Positions 35,887 through 47,267 of a stretch of DNA of 64,000 nucleotides are shown here, piece by piece. The notes beneath the pieces were generated by a model that worked only from the letters and a program-made list of their open reading frames with translations, made no database searches and was not told the DNA's origin. This DNA is from Litoditis marina (taxonomy: Eukaryota > Nematoda > Chromadorea > Rhabditida > Rhabditidae), in assembly GCA_964036275.1 (NCBI GenBank), contig OZ038438.1, positions 8,128,978 through 8,192,977 on the forward strand. Direction: 5' to 3'. Position 1 is the first letter of the stretch. Each line of letters starts with the position of its first letter. The translations under genes were made by a program, and so were the position numbers.

Positions 35887-38351
35887 GCGAATGAGGGCGT
35901 GGTGCCGCCACACAGCCAGCCAGGTGCCGCCGCTGCCCTAACTTGCGCAACTCGCGCACTTTGTTTGAGAAGCTGTTCCAATTAGGCAATAACCTGTCAC
36001 CTATAGGTCACGTCAGACACTCTTTTCAAGCCCATGAATGGACTATAATGTGAGATCCGGACCGCCAAACTTTATGAGTTACCCTGGAGAACATGTTTGA
36101 TTCATCTTATTATTTGTATTGTATTCATATTGCTCAAACTTGTAGTCATCAGAAAATTCCTAGAAGAAAACTTTTCAATTACGTTAATGAGAACTGAACT
36201 TTGAGAGCAGACTTTCCCTCTCCGCCAACGAGAATCGAAGCAAGTTGCTAGAAAAGGGTATTTGAGTTGAACAACTTCTTCAAGTGATAACACAGAACGC
36301 GACACATTTAACGGAGAAAGGGAAATATTGCATTTTTATTTCTCCATGAAGTGGTTGACCACTTATCTGCATGAGTACAGACTATAAACGGTGGGTGAAA
36401 AATTTACCACTTCCAATGGGCTTTACTTTTCACAACACAGAGGTTTCAACCCAGAGTATGTGTTGAAGATACTACTTTTACACTACAGTTAGTTAAATGC
36501 AATTTCACGTGAAAGTATAGCAAGCTACAACAGTTTAGGTTGGTCAACTTTTGGGAAGTGGGAAAGCATTGTTTCGGTGTGAATGTTGGTGTGAGTCCAA
36601 CTTTTTCTGTGTGGGATCGAACTGCAATTCGAAAGCTTTTACAATGTACAGTTAGTTAAATGCAATATCACGTGAACTGTGGGAACAGATGACTCGTGTC
36701 GAGGATTTGCAGTGATCCAGTACAGTTATGCTCATGTCTTACTGTGTTGGATCGAACTACAATTCGAGAGTCGTTATGTATTCTACAGTTGACTTCTATA
36801 ATGCTGTGTACTGTTCGCAAAATCACCTCATTCGGGCGTTTATTTCTCGCAGCATCAGTGTTTGTCGCGTGAATATTAATGAGCATCGCCATGTACGGTG
36901 ATGCATCTATCAGTGCTGTTGCGAACAGTAGCCGAGCATGATTAATCGATACCGACAGTCATCCGATTACAACTGTAGCAAAACCGAAAGTATAGATATA
37001 GCCACGATACTGAACGAGAATATCCACACTATATGAACAGAAGACAAAAGTAACAGGGTACTTGCCAGTTTTCCAGAAAACAAGCTGCAGCAAAAGTGAC
37101 TTCTCCGTTGGTTATCAAATTAGGTTATTTTGTTGTTGTGGGCGAGTTCAGGAGCCGAAATTTTTTCTTCCAAAACATACACTTATTTTCCTGGACTTCG
37201 TGAGTCAACCCCAAATTTAAGCGACTTCCTCTGTGCATTTGAAAGACGCAATATCTGTCATTTTGTAATGATAGAGTAGTCTTTATTCTGTCAGCTAGTC
37301 TTTAGTAGTTCTGAGTCGAAAATGGAATGGCTCTCATAATCTTGGGGTGTTTATATTTGCTAGTTTGTTTCTAGTCTTCTTCAGACATTGGAAATGTTTT
37401 TACAAGCTTGGGGTAATTTAGTTTGCCTCTCTGTTTCTAGTCTACTAACAAAATTGTTGACTCCACTAGTTAATTCGTCAGCTAACTAAGCAGCAATCTG
37501 TTCACTCTCTTAATAAGCAGTTGACACACTGTCAAATCCCGCTATTTAGACGAGTGCATGTTTGCGCGCGTTGCGTTTAATATAATAAGGGGTTGCTTGG
37601 TGCCAGATGTAGGCGGGTTACGGTAAGTCACAGCTATTCTACGGAAAACCACGGAAATATGCTGTATTAGCTTCATTCCCACTGATAAGGTTTTGAAAAA
37701 CCTTTTGAACAGTTTAGAAAACAGATATCATTTTGTTTTTCCGTAAAACACTTGATTTTGGAGAAAAAACTGCAGTGTATGTCTTTTTTGTCCTCGAGTA
37801 CTAATTGAGTCAAACCGAGTTATTTATCGAGTTGTATATTTGAATTGAAGACGAAACTAAGAGATCTCAGGTAAGAAAAAGGTTGATCATCGAAACCAAC
37901 TCCCATATAGAAGAAGAAGGTGAAGATAGGATAGTGAAACAAGCAAACGTTGAAGGATGAAAAGGGTGAAAAGAATGATGGGATTGAGTTAGTGGGAGAG
38001 CCGAAATGAGGAGGGGGTTCGCTGGATGGGCCAGTTGTGGTAATCCTATGCGCAGCATCAATTTCCTGTGAAGAATAAAAGAGAGGATCGTGTTCATCCA
38101 ATATGCTCTTTCCTTTTACACATACAATTCGATTACGCAATCTGGCATGATTTCCACCACAGAAACACCCTCACCGCCTACCAAATACAACAATACCAGT
38201 TCAAAAGATTCAATTCATTTACATCTTTGTTCACTGAAAATGTTCGACAGTCCTTTTTAGAAGTGGACACAAAAAAAACCCACAGAAGGTTAGACACTGA
38301 TTGTATTATGCTTGTGTGGGGGTGCGATAACGTATGCATAGAGTGCGATCA

Positions 38352-38455
38352 AAGATGAGTTGTAGTTTGATCTAGATGTTGTAGTTTGGTCTTCGAGGCG
38401 GATTCTTAATAATGCCTCAAATAGGACCTGGTTCAAACTACAATTCCATGCAAAC
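38352..38455. mobile_element. GTAGTTTGATC-family copy, rearranged
   Basis: GAGTTGTAGTTTGATCTAGA is followed at once by a second TTGTAGTTTGGTC, and TTCAAACTACAATTCC lies at the right end, suggesting an internal duplication or nested insertion. Confidence 0.6.
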
Positions 38456-38472
38456 CACTGTAAAGATAAAAC

Positions 38473-38588
38473 CGGCGTTCTACTACAGTAGCGACACCGT
38501 ACTACTGCCGTTTTACTGGTAGTGTTACTGCAGTATCACCAGTCGTAAAACGGTAGTAGTACAGTGTCGCTACTGCAGTAAAACGCCA
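38473..38588. repeat. Long hairpin of about 50-bp arms (TACTGCAGTA-rich)
   Basis: The left arm GGCGTTCTACTACAGTAGCG continues through ACACCGTACTACTGCCGTTT; the right arm is its near-perfect complement ending CTGCAGTAAAACGCC. Further TTACTG/ACTACC-type short repeats continue to about 39020. Confidence 0.8.
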
Positions 38589-41500
38589 GTAAAGCTGTAG
38601 TTCAACTGCAGTAAAACAGCAGTACAATTATTTCGAATTATCGAAAATAAAACACTTAAAAATTATTTTTTTTATAGAACAAAATTTAATTATTATTTCA
38701 TGGCACCTCTAGTATCTAGTCCTCACGTACTAAATACTAAGCTCGCATCAGAGGTGAAAAGTACCTCAAACTTGGGTAATTAAACCGAAAACAGCCAGAA
38801 GCCGGCAGACAACTCTCGCCGACATCCGTATCTAGTATAGGTATCTCGTGTGGTATTAGATAATTCGTTCATTTCTGAGATTACTTGAGATACATCACCG
38901 ATTTACTGGTAGTAATCGTGATTCAACGTTACCACTAGTTTACCACTGAATCGCGGGACGTTTACGACCATATCACCACAGTTTAACTGTTACTACCGTT
39001 CTACTGGTGTCTTAACTGTGGGCTAGAAGTTCCTATGACCCTGTGTTGGAAAGTAAAGAAACAAAATAACTCTCTTCAGCGAAAGCTCCTCGTGACATTG
39101 CACAATCAACATTATGCAGCTAAAAAATCCACACTATTCCGTTACTACTTGGTCTAAAAACCCAATGTGGAAACTAATTCAAGAATAAGGAGAGCAAGAT
39201 TCTCTGTTTCTTTTCCCACGTCGAGAATTTAGTTATCCTATCTTTCGCTTTCACGCTAGCAGCGCGATTTCAGGGATGGACAGAATTCTCAAAAATACCA
39301 ATATCAACATTCGTGTGTATCAAAACGGTCCCTTCCACGATGTTTATTCCTAAAAAGAAAACATAACTTGCCCGTTCTCGCGTCAAATGAAAATATGGTC
39401 AATTTGATATTATTACCATACCCTAATTTCCCAATTAGCTTTCCGTTTCCCCATGGGATGAAATGCTATTGAAAACGTACGAATGTGTGAAGAGAATAAA
39501 ACAACTGGATAACCTGGGCTGTAATAAAGTCATACCTGCGTGAAGTAGAAGTAGCTCATGATGAGCTCTAGGGTAACGCCTAAACTTCACAAAATGCCGC
39601 TTGAAATCAACATTCTCTCTTTTGCGCAGATCAGTTTCTTTCAATTGTTGATCGAGTGTGAAGTAACAATAGGATTGCTTCTAATGCATGTCATTTCAGC
39701 ATGCATCCAGTCGGAAAGGAGAGAATAGCAACAGCACCTGCCCCTAGAGTCACACCGATACCTGTTATTAGAGCCTCATAAACACCGCTAAACGCAAGTT
39801 CTTAATGAAATGAACTACACTGTGAGGACAATTTAGTTGGGATGTTGGTTAATAAAGTACTTTTGCTAGGCATCTCCAAGAAATAGAGACGATCTTGTTA
39901 ACCCCTACGCTTAGCAAATCACAATTCCAAGCTACAGCGCATAGCGTTGCTCAAAAATGTTATTTACGATCAATACTTGTATTTTTTTGAACGAATAATA
40001 CTTTTTCAATAACTACTCTGGGAAAGCCCTGGTACCTTAGCTTTTTGGAATGGTGAGCTTAATATGACCAAGAAGGTATAGATGCAAACTATATACCTAG
40101 ATTAGGTTATTGAACAAAATATAATTGTGTCCCTAGGACTTTTGGATGGTGGTATGATTACGTTAATGTGCAGTGAAGTAAGAGCAAGGTTTATTTCTCT
40201 CAATTCTCCGCTAGAAGACGGTCAGTAAGTCTTTTCGTCCTGTTTTCATTTTCTTAGAGGGGTTCAACTGATGACCCAACCCTTTGAGAAAACCCAAAAC
40301 CGGCTTGAATCAGGGCCAAAACGGTTTTGAGTTTGAGTACATCTCTTACTGAGCACATTAACTTAATCATATATACCTAGACAGCTCAAGGTCAACCTCA
40401 CAAGTCTAAGCTCAGCTTACAACAACCCGAGCATAGAATATTTCCAACTCGTTTTGATTACGTAACCGTAATTGGAAATGTGAGGGGTATATATTGGATA
40501 CAGTTGAACATTGAAAAGTTCAATGTGTACTGTAGGTATAGGCATGATGTCGACTATAGCAGGTCAAGAATGACAGTTCATTCTCTAGGATCTGCTACGA
40601 GAACCAGTGCAATACTAGGTTGAAAGATAATAAACTGGTTTTCCAAAACCTTACTGAAAATAACCGTGCAGGCTAATTTCTCACCTTTTGCAGTACTTTT
40701 GCTTGTTTGACCGTACCAACTGGAAAATCGACTAGCGTACACTGTGATGCTTTACCTTTTGGAAAAAGCGTACATGCAACTGTGATGCACCCTTTGGAAA
40801 ATTTCATAAGTATAATATATAAAACTATCGCCGCTTGTGTGGTCTGTGTTTTCAAGATTGCTGTGCCAAAATCCCATTAGACAACACAGTGGTTGTAGTT
40901 GAACCATAAAACGAACGAGTTTGTACACGAAATAGAAAATAGCAGAATGAAAAAAGAGGTAACAGTTCGCAGGTATCATATGTTAACATACAACAATACA
41001 TTCTTGAGGCCATTCATTGTTCACAACACCTCTTTATAATAAGCTACGAAGCCTGGGAAAGTGACCGTTCTATCAGAATAGAAGCGAACTGTCAAACGAT
41101 TCGATGTCGAGGTGAAAGATTTCGTATTGGCTGCGATATTTCCCGATAACCTGAAATTCAAGTGTATTAAGTTTGGTCATCTCTCGCTCTCTCTCTCTTT
41201 TTTTTTCTCTCTCTTGTTCTTTATGTCTCTCTCTATGTTTCTCCTCTTCTCCTCAAACTGCTTACCTTTCCAAACGTTTAGCCGTTACATCCCCACCATC
41301 AAATACTTCTATATAATCACAACAATCCTCCGTTTGTATGTTTCCGAAAGACAGATGTACCCTGAAGACTTCAATACTCAACATAGTACTCAGCTGTCAA
41401 TTTGATAAAACAATAATAAACACGAATTTTATGTATTTTTGCTTTGTATGACTTGTAAAAAAATGAAATTTGCGATACATGTCTAAAAACAGAAAAACTA

Positions 41501-43542
41501 AAGCCCATTGTCTTGTCTTTCTAATACGCACAATTTTTCACTCTATCCAGATTGATCTACGATAAGAACGTTTTTAGTCAACTATTTGTGAATGAAGTCA
41601 GAAATTCCGAGTTTTCACGATTAGCTCGTGTTAGCTGAGTTCGTGTCGAACTCAAAGTTTCGGACACATCAGATTCGATTCACTATAACAGTTCTAAAGT
41701 CGACAAATGTGTGATAAAGATGTACCTGGCATGAGATGTGAGCACATACGTACATGATGTGAAGAGAGGATAGTTGTTGGGGTGGTTTGGTGACGAAATC
41801 TGCGAATAGTTCTCACAATTAGCGAACAAAAATGTGTGGATTCTATAATAAAATGCTCAAAACGTGTAAGCCTAGTTAATGAGCAAGTTAATGCACAGGT
41901 TGCTGGTCAAGCTCAGCTGTCCACTTTTGAAGCTAATGCCTATAGGATTCGCTTTTTCTAGAGAAATCATTCCTTTGATCTCTTTCAGGTGGATCCCGCT
42001 GTTTCTTGGAAAAAATTCGTATAGTATGGCGTATAGTTTGAACTAAAATTAACAGAATTCAAATCAGACATAGTTAAATTCCTCGATTATTTTCATGAAC
42101 AATGACCTTCCACCGCCGCCAGCCTAGTCTAAAGATGGACAAATCTTTCCACGTCGCCTTTTCGGGTAATTTGCCAACAAGTGAAGTATTTCATGAAAAG
42201 TACCGTTCCGGGTGCAGAAAGTGTTTGATTGCAGTTGAATCCGACAGCAAGATTGGAGGGAGACAATGTAGGATGTCCGAGCGACACTAGAATAATAGAA
42301 ACACTTCAGTCATTTTCAAATGACATAGTCAAGTTAAGTGATTAGCTCCGTTGTTTACCGATAACATTTTGTTAAACATGGAACATCAGGAAAAGATGGG
42401 TTTACCACAACTGATTTCCAAGTGTGTCTCACCCAGGTTTACATGTGAGTCGTCGGTTGCATTGATTTATTCGAAAATAACCACATACTATACAAATACC
42501 GAATCACAATTGTCAATTAATAACGGGGTTTTCATAGAAACTACACATTATATTAAGAGGAATTTTTATACCATTAGCGACTAACTTTTTGTGAAAAGTC
42601 TTTCACAACTGGCTAAATGATGACACCGAGAGCAGTGAATGAATGTTAGTTAACAACTTTGAGTTTCATAGTGTATCTCACTCACCTGTTATGAAAGCGG
42701 TGAAAGTTAGTAAAATTTTGCACATGATTGGCGCACAGCTGATAACAGAATGAATGTTGTGCTTTTATCGTTATATAGGTGAAGCAAGCGCAAATAAAAA
42801 GTCAGTTTATCAGAGAATTAACATGATTCAGAACTGCGTAGGTTGAAAACATAGTAAAAAAAACAAGTGAGCTCACAGATGACGCTCGCGAGTCGTGCGT
42901 GCACCTTCCCGTAGACGTTTGTAGAAATAGAGACACTATCAAAATGAAGAAATAGCGGAAAACTTGCGCAAACTATTCACAAAATGACCCAATAATTGTC
43001 TAAGAAACAGTGAAGCCGTATCATAGAAACCACTGGGTGTACTTTTGATTGGGTGTCGGGCAGTATGTTATATAGTTCTCGTCATTCTTATGTGTAAATA
43101 CAGCCCAGCGGTTGTGGTATTGATACGGTAGTTAAGTCAGAGCATTTGTCAGAACAGTCGCTTTAGTATATAATGTATACAATATTATTACATCTTTTTC
43201 TTCTATGTTCATTTCATCATTCTCTCTTTTGGCAACCTTTCGCGTTTCAAACTTTCGTTCCGTTATTACACACTGTGTAATAAATATTTGATTTGATTTG
43301 ATGTGACTTGTGCACGGTACAGTTATACTCTAATTATCGTCATTTGGAGAGAAGATGTCCAGAATTTGATTTCAGTTTCAGGGTCGTACTGTAAGTATCT
43401 TAGTATCTTCCACAAGCAGCGAGTGATATTAATCTATATATTTACACTCAAATTTATATTTCTTCTTTCTCTCCCTTTTCTGCCTCCCTCTTTCTCTGTA
43501 TCTCTCTCTCTCTCTTTCTCTTATTCTTCCTCGTTGTCTCTG

Positions 43543-43662
<120 letters not shown>

Positions 43663-44331
43663 ATTATCTCTATTTTTCACTTTTACTCTGTGTCTCTTAA
43701 CTCTTCTACAATTTGAGATTTATGAGTTTCCTTTGGTATTACCACATTCAGCTGAGCGACAATAATATTGTTCCCACGAATAACGTAGAAGAATTGTTCT
43801 GCGAAAATTCACCTACGCGACAACACAGAATTGTTCTGTTTCCGTTGAGATAGTTTCACACTGTGTGAAACAAGATTGTAGGAACAGTCCGCTCTTATTT
43901 TTGGTAGTGGTATAATTTTAGCGCATTTGGTTATGTGAGTCGAAACAATATTACCAACATGGCCCCACATTACAACTCCAGTGCGCACTGTTTACGCTGC
44001 TAAATCATCCTCGACCGTAGGATAATAAAAATTCAAAATTATTGTTGCTGTGCTTTAATGCGACACAATTTCTGTCGTTTGTAATTTTTTTCTATGTACT
44101 GATCACAATCTTTTCTACACATATGTTTCCAGTGTTAAAATGTTGCTCGAAATTAGGAAACGTTCCTGTGTTTGACTTAGATGCCTTTTTGCCTGTCCCC
44201 TTCTAATATAGTGTTTTGTATTTTGCTTGTATTTTTTTCAAGTTACTAGTATTCATTCAAGTTACTAGTATTCATGGGTGGCTCAATTACAGGCTTACCC
44301 TTACGGCGAAGCTTCTTCTCTTCCTTCAAAA

Positions 44332-46797
44332 ATGGTAAGTAAACCGTTCGTTTGATTTTCCGCCTTGGTTAAACGATTAAATTTAGTAATGTGTGCCATT
44401 GTGTTTTAACAAAATAAAAGCATTTTTTTATATAATTTTTTCTGGTTTAGTACGAAGTTCTCCGTTTCCCAACGTTCATTTAGGTTGCAACAGCCCTTCT
44501 CGGTCGATCACAGTCACCGTAAAAATACATAATACAAAGCTGCGCGTGTAGTAGGATAACGTTTGACCTACACGCCTAGTAAATACAAGGACAGGCTTTG
44601 TTATTTCATTGTCAGGGTCGACCATATTGAATATGTAGTATTCATTGTTTTAGGCACGTCGCTATGACAGTCGTACTACCATCTTCTCTCCCGAGGGCCG
44701 TCTCTATCAGGTTGGTACTGCGATCACCGATTATATCGTTTCTTTGCTAGAAGTGACACGACAGTAGTGAATTAGGCATAGATACTAAACAGTTAATTTT
44801 TTTGCTTGACCTCGCGTTTAAGTAAAGGTATTTTGTGAATTACATAGGCGTGGGTGGAAAGTCTATTTCTATTCTATTGAAGTTATAAGAGGTTCAGTAG
44901 TAGCGCTCTCCTGGTACGTTTCCAACACAATCAGTTATTATTCAATTTCTTAACGTTGGTCGTCGGGTATTTATTCAGGCGTAGTATTTTTGTTTTGGTC
45001 AGCTCTGCATATGCATTATGTAAATAATTCAAGGTAGAATATGCTATGGAGGCTATCAGTCATGCCGGAACGTGTCTTGGAATTCTGGCCGAGGATGGTA
45101 TTCTGATCACTGCTGAGAAGCGTAACGTACACAAACTTTTGGATGATAGCGTGAGTTTTTTAGCTATTGGTTATTTTTGTCACTACCAACAATTGACTAA
45201 CTTGATTAGGTTGCTTCAGGTTCTGGCTGAGAAAATCTACAGTCTTTCTGAGAACATCACCTGCACCGTGGCCGGAATTACCGCTGACGCTAATATTCTC
45301 ATCAACCATCTGAGATGGTTGGTCTTCTCTCACTATTTGGGCTATTAGTGCCGTACATCAACATTGTTATGCTCAAGTGACATATTAGAGACGGAAGTAG
45401 AGTGGCACGAATTTTAGGGGGGCGATAGGTGCTGCTCGGCTTCCATATCTTGTTTGAGCAGGTACCGAACTTCACAAAATTTTAATGCTGAATTAGGCAC
45501 TCTGAATGAGCCCTATCGAACCTGCCACTACTATTTCCGAAACTAGCAATATTCATGTGATTTAGGTGGGCTGCACACTATAAACTTCAATACGGAGAAG
45601 AAATTCCTGTCGAGCAGCTAGTTCTTACTCTCTGCAACGAGAAGCAGCGTTATACACAGATCGGAGGTTTGTGCATTGAATATTTTGATGGTTAGATTAG
45701 TTGGGAACTAATACACGGAAAGCAATTCCTTTCATCTTACACATTTTTGCTGAGCTGGAAGTATAAATTGATCAACTTTCACGTTTGATTCAGAGTTTAG
45801 CTGGAGAAGGTTCTGCAATACTTGTCATTGACCTGTGATACTCTTGCATATAACATTTTAACATGTAGGACCAAACCTCAACTGTTCTCTACCACCTTGA
45901 GTAAAGCGTGCTGCTATTCCTGTGCTATTTGACTGTGACAGATCACATATAATAGATAATTTCAGGAAAGCGGCCATTCGGAGTTTCCCTTCTCTACATG
46001 GGATGGGATCAACACCATGGTTTCCAGCTCTATCAGTCTGATCCATCGGGAAATTACACTGGCTGGAAGGCTACTTGTATCGGCAAAAACCACCAGGTCA
46101 GAATATCAGTTTTCAAAACAGTAACTCAGCAACCTTTTCGAAAGTTATTTATGGGTTTTACAACGTTTGGGTGGTGGCTTAGAAATATGAAATCATTCGG
46201 TAAATTATAAATTTGATTACGACTTGAGGTTTATAGGTGTGTCAACACATTTCTTAGCTACATATATCTACCACGTTTTGTAAGTTGTATTTTATAGGCT
46301 GCCGTTTCCCTTCTCAAGCAAGACTACCGCAAACCCACCATGGAAGAAGCGAAGAAGTTGGCGGTGAAAGTTTTGTGGAAAACTTTGGATGTGAAGCTTG
46401 CTCCTGAAAAGGGTAAGCGGTGTATTTCAAGATATTATGCATATTTGCTGAGACCGTTAGAAAGTTTTCTCTGGTTAATTTTGCTTCGTACATAACTGTG
46501 TTTTTTCATCAACACAAGGAAATTTCGATCATATTATACACAGGAAATGTTTTTGAGTTAGATGTTGAGGGTTTTGTTACTTTCCTACAAGCTATACGGT
46601 AGAAACTTTCGGTTTTAGTAAGTTTGATTGAACGTTCCCGACAATTCATAAAGGACATACATATTGTAGTTGAAATGGCCATGATGGTCCGTCGGGATGG
46701 CAAGACTGTGGTGGAGGAGATCTCGCAAGCTGAGTTGGAGAAGCTCATCAAAGAGCATGCCGACAAGGAGAAAGAGTCTGAAGCAGGAGCTGTTTAA
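44332..46797 (+). CDS. PSMA4: 20S proteasome alpha subunit 3 (PSMA4 / alpha-3)
   Basis: Eight exons give 249 aa: 44332-44334, 44654-44710, 45034-45150, 45220-45317, 45566-45666, 45966-46096, 46298-46412, 46670-46797 (TAA). Exon 1 contributes only the ATG, directly followed by a GTAAGT donor. The protein begins [20 protein letters not shown], then [20 protein letters not shown], the family's N-terminal alpha-subunit signature, then [14 protein letters not shown] and [20 protein letters not shown], all very close to human PSMA4 (261 aa). Alpha subunits form the outer, gate-bearing rings of the 20S core and are not catalytic. The usual Lys/Glu-rich tail is shortened to [18 protein letters not shown]1 follows on the same strand 470 bp later. 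Confidence 0.97.
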
Positions 46798-46965
46798 AGG
46801 TATGACCGTTTAATGATTCGAAGCGGGGTTAAATTATTCACCGCAATATCGTCGTTTTAATCGCTGCTGTTGTTGGTCTGTCTTGAAGATTGAGACACAA
46901 TTTGCGAGAGGTGAAATTACCATTTTATATGGTGGAAAATGGTTTTCTTCTTCCTTTTTAAAGCG

Positions 46966-46971
46966 AATAAA
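46966..46971 (+). terminator. Candidate PSMA4 polyadenylation signal
   Basis: AATAAA lies 169 bp after the PSMA4 stop codon and about 300 bp before the USE1 start codon. No nearer AATAAA is present. Confidence 0.5.
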
Positions 46972-47267
46972 ACTTAATGTTGCCCTTTTCGTTACTTCAT
47001 GTGTTTTATTCTCAGGTCGCTTCCGTGTGGGTATCTCATTCTACGGTGATCATTCTGGTGTTTTTATATTTATGATTTCTTAATATTTGTGCAACTGTTG
47101 TTCTCTCTACGTGTTTATCCCGAATCGTTTATGCACCATAAAGTGTTTTTATAACCGTTTTTTTCATTCACAGACCGTGGTACCGTACAGCATATCTTAA
47201 AAGTTTGATTCTTCAAGGGTGGTGTATACCTCAGTGATCGTGTGGTGTAATTAATGTTGTAGATAGG

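Noticed and set aside
37820..38140. Minus-strand frame with a Pro/Ser-rich segment after an acceptor-like site
   Set aside because: No homology, no partner exon and no clear donor; noted only in the gap description.
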